Positions 21,690 to 32,924 of a stretch of 64,000 bases of DNA are shown here, one piece after another. Within the stretch, counting starts at the first letter, position 1, and each line of letters starts with the position of its first letter. The translations under genes and the position numbers were made by a program. Source of the stretch: Nageia nagi. Taxonomy: Eukaryota; Pinophyta. The stretch covers positions 32,178,001 to 32,242,000 of the forward strand of contig JBITNC010000001.1 in assembly GCA_050084985.1 (NCBI GenBank), given 5' to 3'. The notes below the pieces were generated by a model, which was given only the letters and a program-made list of their open reading frames with translations, had not been told where the DNA came from and made no database searches.

Positions 21690-24330
21690 ACTATTGGATC
21701 CAATGTCACTACAACATTACCTAATCAGAATCCAAACCAAATTTTTTTTTATCCTAAGGCTTTTGTCATTCAATAGGTATTTCCCACATGTGATGAAGAG
21801 TTGGAAGGCAACATTAATGAAGAGTTAGTTTATATATCAAAATATGAATAACCTTAAAGTCCACCCATCCTTAAATCATGGATGAATGAATCTGATCCCA
21901 TCATAGCATTTGGTATGAAAAGAAGACTTGGTTGGTTGGAGGGTAATTACAAGAAGATGAGTCCCACTTTTAGCCAAAAAATGGAAATGTTTTACCTAAT
22001 TTATAGGTAAGTTCACACTTGATCTCAAAATTTGAAGCACTTAGATTCCATGTCTTGAAAAAGGTCACTTAGGTAAAAATGTGATCTCAAAGTCTAGTTT
22101 TCAAATATGTAATTTATTCTAATATCTATATGATAGAAATTAATATTTTATAGGCATGTTTAAAAGCCATTTTTTAAAAAATACAGTTTCAAAACCATAT
22201 CCCATCATGTCTAACAAGCATAATTAGACCTAAATTAAAACATTTTTTAAATCCTTTTGGGCAAAGATACCTAAGATACTAAAGATTATGGAGGATATTT
22301 TTTTGTAATTTTTTCATAAATAATTTATTTTTTATTAAGTTTTTATTAGCCCTAATTATCGTTTCAAAAAGTACTCATGTCTAACAAGCATAATTTAACC
22401 TAAATTTATCATTATTATTTTTTTAACTTGTGATGAATTGTATGCAGATTGTGCACATATATTTTTTTCATAATTTTAAAAAAATAAAAAAGTTATTAAA
22501 CAAATACAAAACCCATTGTTTAAAAACTACAGTTTTAGGACCATACCCCATTGTGTTTGACAAGCATAATAGGACCTAAATTAAAATATTATTTAAATCC
22601 TTTTGAGTAAAGATACCTAAGATACTAAAGATTGTGGAGGATATTTTTTGTAATTTTTTCTTGAAATTTTTATTTTTATTGGACTTGATTGTCATTTCGA
22701 AAAGTGCTTGTATCCAACAAACATAATTTGACATAAACTTATTATTTTTAATTTATTTTATTTTTTAACTTGAGAAGAATTTTATGCACATTGTGCACAT
22801 ATATTTTTTCATAATTCCAAAAAAAATAAAAGGTTATTAAATAAATAGAAAAATCTAGCAATTCCTAAGACTTCCTCCAAAGTGGGAATCATCTTCCTCC
22901 ATTTACACCAAATGCAGAATTCAATATCTTGAGGAAAGAATTGAAGTTTTTGAAGCTCAATAGGGAATTTTCATCTACTTCACCAGAATGTAAATTAGAG
23001 ATGATTAACAATCTGCTAAGAACTTTAGAGGAAGAAAAAGTTTGTTATTTTGAATTATTTGTAGGTTTACCAAAAGAAAAGCACATAGATACTACCACAC
23101 CATTACATCAAGTAGCTCTAGATGATGCACTTAAATAGCTACTATAGTTAAGGTAATATAAAGATTCCATTATGGCTTGCATTAATAAGTTTGCACCTAA
23201 AGTTTCAAGAGGTAGTGAGAACCCCTTTTGCTATAACATCTGCCAGAAAAGGTATGAAAAATAGGTAACATTTACTATGTTTGATGCTCATTCTAACCTA
23301 GAGTACATTTGTAAAGGTATCATTAGTTTTTATTTCATTTGAAAATGATGATGATTTATTGGTTAAAGTATTCCCTCTTGGTTTTAAATTTGAATCATTC
23401 ATATGGTTTACTAATCTGCGTAATGAAAATACTACATGTTTTGATGATGTTGTTAAAGCATTATTGGATTACTATAATTTATTTGTATCCCAAGAGCTAT
23501 CTCCCTTAGATATGTATATGCTAAAATAAAAGCAAAGTTAAGTTGTTAGTGATTTCCTTGTTGAGTGGTCCAAAATAGCTAACCTAGTCCAAATCCCCAC
23601 TAAAGTAAAGAAGCATGTCCTTTTTTTGAACCTTGTTTCCATCTTGTAGATGTGACTTTTCTAATTTCTAGGACTATCCTTATGATAAGTACTTTCATAG
23701 ATGAGATTATTAATAAAGAATCTCAACACAAATCCTTTAATGACTCTCAACCCACATGAAGCTAGCTTTATTCCAAAAACCTAGTTTTCCTAGTAAACCT
23801 AGAAAGATCCATCAAAATGAGCTTGAATTCAAAATGATTGCTCAAGTCAACATGATGATATCAAAGTTTGGAAACCTAGTATGTCATGTAGATAATATAT
23901 TTAATTCTATGAGGATATTAGTGAGGTCTTGGATGCCTTAGTAGCCATGAACCTATTCTATTATGCTTCAATGAAAGAGCCCCCCTAAATTAAACATCTA
24001 GGATATCAAGTACACCTCTTTTGTAATTTCCATAGGCAAGCTAATCATGCTAGAAAAGAGTGTTATCATCTCAAAAATATAATCCAATACTTGCATGATG
24101 ATGGTAAGTTTAAATTTAACTATGAAGTTTCAAATGATATTTTGTAGTAGCATAGGGCTAAAGTTGTACACAATGGACTAGTACATCCCCAAAATCAAAG
24201 GATAAGGATTTTCAACAATCCATTCCTGTAATTCATGAATATGAAATTCAATGATGATGGAAAGAAACTATATACTAACAATTTAAATATCACTCAACCA
24301 TAGCCATAATAGCAAGTATAATAATCATCG
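21690..24330 (+). pseudogene. Element A gag, broken and interrupted
   Basis: An N-terminal part at 21780-22020 reads FPTCDEELEGNINEELVYIS, LKSWMNESDPIIAFGMKRRL and GNYKKMSPTFSQKM. After a 0.7-kb tandem duplication, sequence from 22860 on includes YLEERIEVFEAQ. The gag core at 23340-23620 reads LLVKVFPLGFKFESFIWFTN, TTCFDDVVKALLDYYNLFVS and VVSDFLVEWSKIANLVQIP (family: FP.sLkg.A..WF.nL...F.dl...F..h). Many stops and frameshifts are present. No zinc knuckle was clear. Confidence 0.65.
22140..22850 (+). repeat. Tandem duplication of about 345 bp within gag A
   Basis: Two adjacent copies share gacctaaattaaaaca.tt, ttaaatccttttg, agatacctaagatactaaag and attgtgcacatatat, offset by about 345 bases. 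The duplicated DNA is non-coding and interrupts the gag sequence. A GTAAGT donor-like site lies upstream near 22006. Confidence 0.8.
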
Positions 24331-25080
24331 GTTCCATATATGGTTCTTGATGTTGATGGTGTTTGGGCTATATTCCATAAATTATTTCCTTGTATTTTTT
24401 ATTTTTATGTTTCTTTTTCATTATTTTTTCTAATTGTACAATGTTGTATTTCAAAATTGCTTATCTATTCCTTCCCTAACTAAATGATGGCATTGGAATC
24501 TAATGCTTCTGCTCTGTTCCTAGTCCCAAATAGCAAATTTTTTATCATATTTCCAAATATTTGTTTTGATTTGTACAAATGTATGTACTATTAAAATTAT
24601 TTCATTAATTTGGAAAATATTAACAAATTTGATGAGTGGGAACCAAGTTTGTAAGTCATGTTTGTGTTTTCATTCATCAGATTATGGGCCTCTTTTTATA
24701 TCAATTAAGCCAGTACTTGAACCATTATTCTTTCCTAGTTAAAATCCCTCTTCCTTATCCAAGTGTTACCATTGGATTCCAACATTATCACTCCATTTTA
24801 CTTACTATTAATGTGATTTTTTCAATTTTGCAAAATATATATATATTTATCTTTGCTAGTTTCTCATCTCATTAAATTATTTTTTTTAAATGAATTTTTA
24901 CACTTGTTTGTGCTTTCATTAAAATTAGTTCATTATTTCAATTTAGTAAAAAATCATTTTAAAAACTAAACTAAATAACAAACCATTCATTAAACAAATA
25001 AAAAATAGTCCAAAAAAATCATCTTTCATATATATATATATATATATATAAGTCTAAAATGAGTACAAAAAACCATAGGT
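24331..25080. other. Spacer between gag and antisense PMD gene, with TA microsatellite
   Basis: No coding motif was recognised, although pol would be expected here in a complete element. A (ta)n run sits at about 25029-25051. The phrases ccattggattccaacattatcac (24771) and a similar one near 27795 hint at an old internal repeat. Confidence 0.5.
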
Positions 25081-25084
25081 CATA

Positions 25085-26790
25085 AATACAAACTAGTTCC
25101 CTCCATAAGAACTCTAACCAATGGATGCATATTGGGTCCTAAACCTTTATAAACTAGATGAAATAGTTGATAGTGTCTACTCAAACTATAGGAGCTAGCT
25201 ATCCTTTGCAATGACTAGTTCTTGGATCCTCTTTAGCTCCTTGTGATACATAACATAGGGTAGAGACTAAAGTGTCTCTATTTTTCCATGTAGGACTCCT
25301 ATTTGATCATCTTGAGCCTTCAATTATACCTATAGGATCAATACCTACACCTCCAATATTTCTATCTAATACTTTAAACATGTGTTACCATAAGAATATT
25401 ATAGTCAATTTTCTTTCCTAAAGTAGTAAATTGCCAAAGTCATTAGATTCTTGCTAGCTATACCTAAGGTATACATCGAGGAAGCAATAGCTCCTAATGA
25501 GGAAAACATGGATGGATCCATTAGATGGGTAGGTGGTGGATTATCACCAACACCCATAGGATCCTCTCCCACCATCTCCTCCTACTACTACTACTCCTCT
25601 CCTTCTCCTCATCTTCCTCATCATCATCCTTGAGGGCCAGTGGGTTGGCCTCATCAAGTCCCACCATCATTAGTACTTTGTATTATGCTAATGATATAGG
25701 GTATGCATCCTATGGGAATGGTCCCCTAGTGCATCCCACTCTATTCTCCATGCTAGCACAACCAATACCCCTAGTGGAATGGTTTGATATTTATAGTATC
25801 AGGCTATAATTAATCACACTCTCGACATAGGTACATCTTGAGTCAAACTAAATTATCGTAATACCATATCTTGTTGATAAAACTAAATCACCTATAAATG
25901 ATCCTAAATTATATCATCCTCATCTAGTAAGTCCATTATCCTTTGACACTACTCAACTCCCATGTCATTCTAACCCATTGTATCATCTACCATTAAGACT
26001 AGTGGGGCATGTCCGCTTGAGTCACTGTAGGTAGGTATGTATGACCTATGCTAATGTTCTCTTATACCTAGGCTTGTAGAATAAATGAGTGGGCCACTAT
26101 CCTTCCTCCCTTCTTCATAAAAATAAAACTATGAAGAACCCTATATAGAATGGCCAATATACAGGGTACCCATTTGTATCTTTCCCTATCAAGGCATATC
26201 CCTCATACTATAGTAATAAGCTAGTGTGAAGGCACTCATGGTTATTATCATTATATAGGATGGTATTGATAAGAACTTCCATATAGAGTATAAAATACCA
26301 TGTAAAATCTATATCCTCTAGGGCATGTACATGGTATCATGAAGGGGGTGCACCCTTCTTCTACTTCTAGTAATCCCATATCCGTATAAGCTAGTAGCAT
26401 TGCTCCTCCATCTCTCACATTGATATATTTACCCTCTAAATTAGTGAACCCTTGATAGGTACCTATAGGATGCAATGGATTCAACAAGGGTGATGGTCAT
26501 CTCACCCATTGGTAACTAGAACATGATGGTGTCATCACACCAATTCTCCATGAGGTAGTTAAGAAGTATTTATCATATGGGATACACACAATGAATCTTA
26601 TGTGATTCAATATAGAAAACTCAAGCCATACCCTCTCCTTTATAATCAATACAAAGTCTATAGCCACATTCTTAGCTAGACTCCATAGCTTGCATCACAT
26701 CAAGTAGGCTCAGTACTTCATCTAGGTCCAAAACATAAAAATGGATTAGTAACTAGGTATGAAATAAAAAAAATTAAATTTAAAAATAAA
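25085..26790 (-). pseudogene. Antisense plant-mobile-domain gene of element A, decayed
   Basis: Read from 26790 downwards, LPMGEMTITL near 26500 is the hallmark of the plant mobile domain (F.Lp.GEmt.TLeDv), after a W..D..MF segment. An open stretch, 26487-26251, starting MLNPLHPIGTYQGFTNLEGK, continues the domain. Near 25570-25640 an acidic run, KDDDEEDEEKERSSSS, forms a linker encoded by a gat/gag microsatellite. The end near 25100-25360 has a coiled-coil-like DDQIGVLHGKIETL and KELKRIQELVIAKDS. The same three-part layout is seen at 40132-42024 and 57050-58760. Many stops. Confidence 0.7.
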
Positions 26791-28238
26791 AATACGATTC
26801 ATGGCCAAAATTAACATGATTAATGATGAGTTTTTTAAAATTCCAAGTGCAAAAGTATGTCAAAGTTTGTACAAATATTATTTCATGTATTTTCTAGAAT
26901 TTTTCATTCCAACATTGATGCTAGGAATCCAACAGTGTTTCCTTATTCAAGATGTCAATTTTATAAAATTTGAAAAACCCCTCAAAATTACCTTAAAATC
27001 TATAGTAAAAATAACTTTTATTCATTTCCATGCATGCAACAAGTAACCCCTATGTTCCAAAATGTTTTTAACTTTGATAAAAACATCACTAATTTGAAAA
27101 ACTAATATATTAAAAAATCATAATATAGACATAAATTGAGAACTTGAAAAAATTTTAGCACCTAATTCCCCTTTATCAATGAATAAATAACAAGATTTTA
27201 TGAACCTATTGTGATGTAATTTGATGAGACATATCCATAAGAAATGCACCCAACTAGTCAATAGCACTCCTGCAATCACTCTATAACCCAAATAGGACAT
27301 CAAGCACCCTAAGGACTAGATCTCAAGTTGATCAAATAATAATGTGTAAATGAAATTCAATTTAACCTATTTATAAACTATTTGGGACCCTCATTTCTAA
27401 ATTGACCTCTTATCCTTGATGATGAACCAAAGTTCCTTTTATCATCAAACCCTCGCATGCTTGTCTGCAAATCACTTTTCACCTTTTCAGGTCATCCTTA
27501 ATGATGTATCATCATTGAGATTCTAGCACTGCTACTGGATTAATATGATATTTTCCTATAAAAATGTAAACCCTAAGTATGTTCCTTATCTACATACAAT
27601 CAAAAGATAAATCAATGTATGCAGCAAAGTCTAAATTTTCAAAAATCCCTCTTGAGCCAAGTTGGTAAAATTAAAATGAAATGATCATCAAATTTTGCAT
27701 TATCTAGTAAAATTTTGTGAATTGCCTTTCTTTTTTACTTCATGAGTGCATAACAAAATTGAGAAACTTTTACTTTTAGAAATTGCTTCTCTCTTCCAAC
27801 ATTATCACTATGATCTAGTGCTACCATTGGGTTACAAATTTTAAATTGTATAGATTCTCATTTTCATATTTAGTGCTTATACTTAAATAAAAAAATGTAT
27901 GCCTTATCCATATATGTCATTTGATTGATCAAATTAATTATGTTTTAATGACTTATCATGTTTCAAAGGCATATTTAAAATACTCTTTTCAATTTAGACA
28001 TCATGGATACATGTTCATTTTATGAATGTCAAAATGTTAGTTCTTAAGAATTGCTATGGTATTTTAGATAATACTTTGTCAAACACAACTTTCCTAATTT
28101 GCTTATCAAATGTAAGCTTTATGAGTTAAATTTCTTATAAAATTTGCTTATTAGTAAATTTTTTAGATACTTGCATGGTTGATTATCATATATAATACTT
28201 TTCATATTCTTATCATATCATTTCTTATCATTAGCTGC
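26791..28238. other. Non-coding 3' region of element A
   Basis: AT-rich sequence with no gene recognised. Frames at 26801-27046 (+) and 27118-27303 (-) have no motif and are probably chance. Any minus-strand promoter for the PMD gene would lie here, but none was recognised. Confidence 0.4.
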
Positions 28239-28545
28239 ATTTATAAGGAAGGGGCACTCTTATCAAAAAATCCATGGAAACATGGTGGCTTGGGAAACTA
28301 ATTTGATCACTCATATCATTAGCTATATCTATAAGGAAGGGGCACTCTTATTATAAATCCATGGAAATATGGTGAATTAGAAAACCAAATTAATCACTCT
28401 TATCATTTTATACCTTTGGAAGAAATCATCAATCTTATCATTTAGTTCTAATGTAAGGAAGGGCCCTTCATATCAAAATTCCATGGAAACATGGTGGATT
28501 GGTAAACTAAGATGATCAGTTTAAATTTATCATTCATCTTCACAA
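28239..28545 (+). repeat. Three hairpin-bearing repeat units (88 and 122 base spacing)
   Basis: aaggaaggggcactct starts units at 28245 and 28333, and a variant starts a third at 28455. Each unit holds ccatggaaacatgg (28272-28285 and, as variants, near 28361 and 28482), a 5-bp stem with a GAAA loop. A second stem of the gcttgg-gaaa-ccaagc type follows in each. Homologous units lie at 5302-5432. Confidence 0.8.
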
Positions 28546-28884
28546 AATTTAGGTGGGTAAGTCACCAAGGAAAGATTTGATTTCTTATCACTTACACACT
28601 TTCCATATCAGATGTTTAATATTTATATTTGAGATATCTTATGCAAAACATTTTCTTGTCTAAGCTCTTTTTAGGTTCATTTTTATTTGCCTTGGATTTC
28701 TCCTATGATGAGAGGTCCATCATGTCATAACCAAGTCAAAAAGGGGGCATAATACATATAAAACATTAGAGCATCAAAATCAGCTACCATGAAATCTTTT
28801 TAGGGAGTACTTTCTTACTTTTCTTATTATACTTTGAATTTATGCTTTGATTATATTTTTTTTCAAAATCATCAAAATATATTC

Positions 28885-28897
28885 AAAGTGGGGCACC
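28885..28897 (+). promoter_or_regulatory. Polypurine tract of element A
   Basis: aaagtggggcacc immediately precedes the 3' LTR. The 200 bases before it match those before the LTR at 5798. Confidence 0.8.
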
Positions 28898-29569
28898 TAT
28901 TAACACCTAAAAATGAATTTGAATTTAATTAAAATACCCTTTTATGTATTTGAAATTATTTATTTAATTTATTAAATAAATACACTTTTCAATATGTACT
29001 CTCATATACCTTTATATTTTATAGTAATAGATTAGCTTGACATCATAATTAGCCTAAAGAGGAGCCTTATAACTATACCTATTCCCTATAAAGGTGGAGG
29101 GGTTGTGTATGATCAAAGATATGATATGATATGACATAATTTCTAAATCCTTGATAGGTGAAATATACTTATGTCATTCTTGATATATGTTTCTTAACAT
29201 CACCTATCATTTTTGAATTTTGTTATACTATGAGCTTTGCATTCCTAAATCTATCATACATTCACAAGAAAATTATGTACATTGAAGGTGAGATGACAAT
29301 ATTGAGTGAAAGAGAAAGGTATTCAAAATAGTAATCAAGTGACACAATTAGGTTCCTAGTGTTATGTTGGGTTGAGGTTGGATTCATGGCTCCATTATTC
29401 GAAGAAGCTCATCATTTATCCTCTTTTGATTAGATATTGCCTTCATTTATCATTACAAATAAAGTATGGGTTTGTATCTTTCATAAATCCATTTTTATAG
29501 GTTTATGGTTAATTAATTATATTGAATTTACTATAACTAACTCTAATTATTATTATTTCAGCTATAACA
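28898..29569 (+). repeat. 3' LTR of element A
   Basis: It starts TATTAACACC like its partner at 20311 and ends ctataaca. It is about 60 bases shorter than the 5' LTR, mainly from a gap near its 3' end. It is followed by catat, the right target duplication. Confidence 0.85.
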
Positions 29570-29574
29570 CATAT

Positions 29575-31085
29575 CACAATCCTCCTTCAAGCATTCCCTT
29601 ACACAAAAAGAAGATTCCTTTCAAATTTAAATCTATGTGGTTTTCCCATTAATATATTTGATAACATTCAATATTGGTGGAATATCCCTACCAAAGACAC
29701 AAAAATATTTTAATTATCCACCAAAATTAAGAATGTTAAAAGAGAATTGAAAAAATGGAACTCAAAGGTTTTCAAGAGTGTAGATAGAAGACAAGGACAT
29801 ATTGAAAAAAGAACTTCAAAATATGGAATTGATTATACAAAAAGAAGGAAGGAGTGAAGAGTTTTCATAAAGAGAGAAAAAAATAAAATAAATTTCTCAA
29901 AATCCCCAAAACTTAAGATATACATTGAATAAATAAATTAAACATGTCTTAGGTAAAAGAGGGGGACAAAAATACAATTTTTTTAAACTCATAACTTTAA
30001 GGAGAAGATCCTATAATAAGACATCAAGAACTTATAGCAAAGAATGGAGAGCTAGCAGAAGATGATGATGGTATCAAAATAACAACAATTGATTTCTATA
30101 AAAATATCCTCATAAAAATTTTAGAAGTTAACTAGAATGTAGTTGAAACTTTGCTTAGCAACATCCCAAACTTGATCACTAATGAAGAAAATACAGGGTA
30201 GTTAAGTCATTTTTTGAGGAACAAATATGTGAATATTTATTTGACATGAATCCAAATAAATCTCCATGTGTGTATGATTTCTTAGCAAAATTCTTCCAAA
30301 CCTACTAGGAAATAGTAGAAGAGGATGTGGTGCAACTATTCAAGAGTTTTAGTGAAATAGCTCTCTGATAAAAGTTAGAATAGAACCTTTATGATTTTAA
30401 TTCCTAAAATCTAAGGAGAAAATTACCTTAAAATTTTCAAACCAATTAGCTTATGCAACACAACCTACAAAATTATTACTAAGCTACTTGCCAACTGAAT
30501 GAGGTAAATTTTATCAAAGATAATATTTGATGTGCAAGATGGTTTTATCAAAGAAAGAAGAATAGCAGATGGGATAATTTTGATGCATGAAGTGATTCAT
30601 ATGATCAAGAGTAAAGGAAAATAAGGGATGATAATAAAATTAGACATGCAAAAGGAATATTAAAGGGTCTCATGGCAATTCCTAGATCAAGTTTTGATGA
30701 AGTTTGGGTTTAGAAATTAATAGAGGAAATGGATGTATTTATATATCTATTTGATTGGAAACCTATTGGGTTCTTTTACTCAAGTTCAAGGATTAAGATA
30801 GGGTAATTTGATATCTCTCTACCTTTTTATCACCATGGATAAAGCTCTTTGGATAATAATAGCAAATACCAATAGATCTAGGAAAATCCATGGAATCCTT
30901 CCTACACCAAATTGTTATTCAATCATCCACCATGAGTTTGTGTATGATACTATCTTGGTAGGGAAAGTAGGACTCACTGAAATAACAAAATTTAAAAGGA
31001 TCCTAGATGATTATTAAAATTCATACATATTATGGAGCAATAAGAAGATTTTTGTATGGGTATGATATGTTTTGATTCCTTCTAC
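29575..31085 (+). pseudogene. LINE 2 ORF2, reverse transcriptase part, broken
   Basis: After the insertion the sequence reads KKKIPFKFKSMWFSH, NIQYWWNIPTKDTK, KNVKRELKKWNSKVFKS and later FKPISLCNTTYKIITKLLA, VQDGFIKERRIADGIILMHE and IIKLDMQKE, the L1 RT blocks FRPISLCN, QsaFi.gR.I.Dni and lKLDm.KAyD. YLFITMDKAL with HHEFVYDTILVGK near 30810-30970 is the region of the FADD box, here VYDT, so the catalytic pair is damaged. The element is cut off soon after, near 31085, so its 3' end is missing. Confidence 0.8.
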
Positions 31086-31436
31086 TTGAAAAATAATGAT
31101 ACTTAGTCAATTTTGAACATTTCTATAGTGTTTGATTTTGAAAGAGATCTAGTAATGGAATAGACAAAGTTTTTCAAAATAGAAGCAAAATGGAATATAA
31201 GTCATAATTAGCCATTTTTTGAGTATTTTGCATAATATTTGATTTTGGTGGAGATCCAGTAGTGCAAAGCAGAATGAATTCTATTGAAACAATAGAGAAA
31301 TCAAATATCTATAGTTTTATTCAGCATAAGTCCCATTGATGGACATTAACCTTATATCATGATGAATTACAATCAAGTTAACCACATGAAATATTCCTAT
31401 TTTTGAGATTTGAATTTTGATCAATCTAATTCAAAT
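31086..31436. other. Unresolved block with two imperfect 95-bp repeats
   Basis: tttgattttgaaagagatctagtaa near 31131 recurs as tttgattttggtggagatccagtag near 31238. No element was recognised. The block is the left flank of element B and ends in the target duplication caaat (31432-31436). Confidence 0.45.
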
Positions 31437-32146
31437 TGTAAATTACTTAAGAATAATTTATTATATATTTAATAAATTATATTTAGACTTCTTAAATAAC
31501 TTATTGAAATATTACAAATGTCAAGATAAAATTGATATTACAATGCAATGCCATATGTTATATTAAATATTATATTATTTATTATGGTTCATATTTTAAA
31601 GTATCTTAAACATAATAATGATTATATTATTGCTAGAAGTTGGCCTTCACTCCTCTTTATGTATTTGTAGGCTATATATGTGAGTTGAATAGGTTGACCT
31701 ACATAGATCAAAACTATTTCATATGACAAGATCTCTAATAGGTGGTTGTCTACCACAATCTTCATCAGGAAACATTGTGTCTTGATGCCATTTCTTATGA
31801 GAAATGTTTATACTTTAAGCTCTAAAACATTCTATCTTTGGCATACTTTATAGTTATACATATTCAATGTTGTTAATGGCATGCAGCTTAAGGATTGATG
31901 GTTTCATATTTTGGTATCTGAGGCTATTGATTCATTCATGTGAAGATCCAATACAAGCTCACCTCCAATCCAATCCTAATCCTTCCAAAATTCATTGCTA
32001 TTTTCTTTTGATAATTGTACATACACTTCATATCAAGTGAATAATTTTCATGTATATTTATTATGTCTAATATAGTGTACATATTTATCTATTCTTATAT
32101 TTTAGATCATTTTATAAATTATATTTTACACAATTTAAAGTCTACA
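31437..32146 (+). repeat. 5' LTR of element B
   Basis: Starts TGTAAATTACTTAAG and ends caatttaaagtctaca. It aligns with 44143-44843 throughout, with shared stretches such as gatattacaatgcaatgcca and aggctatatatgtgagt. Confidence 0.85.
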
Positions 32147-32166
32147 TTTTGGTGAACCTAACATTC
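32147..32166 (+). promoter_or_regulatory. Primer-binding site of element B
   Basis: ttttggtgaacctaacattc lies directly after the LTR and has the same TTGGTGAACC core as in C and D. The tRNA is not identified. Confidence 0.65.
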
Positions 32167-32352
32167 TTACACACCTAGATTCCATTTTAGGGAAAGCATT
32201 TTTTAGGATTCATGAATCCATTCATGTTATTATCTCTTCCCTTACCCAAGGTTCTTAAATTAATGGCTTGAGAAAATGATAAAACTAGGTTTTATACTAC
32301 CTATATTCCAAAGATAAATTTCAATTAAGAACAACCTAAGGTTTGTAGAAGT

Positions 32353-32828
32353 TGTTAGAAAATTATATATTCTAGAGCAATGGAGCACATAAAATATAGC
32401 AGAAAATATAAACCTAAAAAATGCATAAACAAGAGAGACACAGATATACGTGGTTCACCCAGTTTGGGCTACGTCCACACCAAACAGCTAGTCCTTCCTT
32501 TTTTATTATCTAGCAGAGTGAATAGATACAACCTACAGTAGATCCGCTGTAATATCCTCTGTTTTCTCTCACAGTCTCACGTTTCTTTTTCTCACTCACC
32601 GAATCACGTCTGTTACAATGCCCTCATGCAAAAAGAGGGTTTTTATCTAGGAAAAAATCCCTAAACCAAACATAAGTTCAACCGTCAGATTATTTGCCTA
32701 ATAAACGGCCCAGATTGACTAGAAATTACTTTACTTTTACAAGGTAATTTTTCAAACGTTTTTAGCTTCCTGGGATATACATCCGGCTAAAATAAACAAC
32801 TCTGAACAATCATGCTCCACACACAATA
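32353..32828 (-). repeat. 3' LTR of the young copia (left copy)
   Basis: On the plus strand it runs from tgttagaaaattata to cacacaata. Compared with the right copy it has a for g, c for t and g for a at one site each and lacks one g in a run of four. In element sense the LTR starts TATTGTGTG and ends CTAACA. Confidence 0.95.
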
Positions 32829-32841
32829 ATCTCCCACTTGG
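32829..32841 (-). promoter_or_regulatory. Polypurine tract of the young copia
   Basis: The minus strand reads ccaagtgggagat directly before the 3' LTR. Confidence 0.8.
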
Positions 32842-32924
32842 AGAATGATTGTAGCAACTCCACCGCTGCTTCTTTTGCTGGACAATGACTCCTCTTTGGA
32901 CCTGGCTATTTCTCATCTTCATAG

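Larger units (their letters stand above)
20311..29569 (+). mobile_element. Element A: pol-less gypsy-type LTR element with gag and antisense PMD gene
   Basis: Two LTRs in direct orientation (20311-21042, 28898-29569) bound a 9.3-kb unit inserted in LINE 2 ORF2. Inside are a primer-binding-site-like sequence, a broken gag, a decayed antisense plant-mobile-domain gene, hairpin repeats and a polypurine tract. No protease, RT, RNase H or integrase motif was found. Both LTRs share the unusual start TATTAACACC. It would have needed enzymes from a relative such as the element at 1690-6534, which has the same LTR type. Confidence 0.85.

Noticed and set aside
25029-25051. TA dinucleotide run as a regulatory or origin element
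   Set aside because: An ordinary microsatellite in AT-rich DNA.
25451-25809. Plus-strand serine/proline-rich frames of 60 and 94 codons
   Set aside because: They are shadows of the acidic microsatellite linker of the antisense PMD gene.
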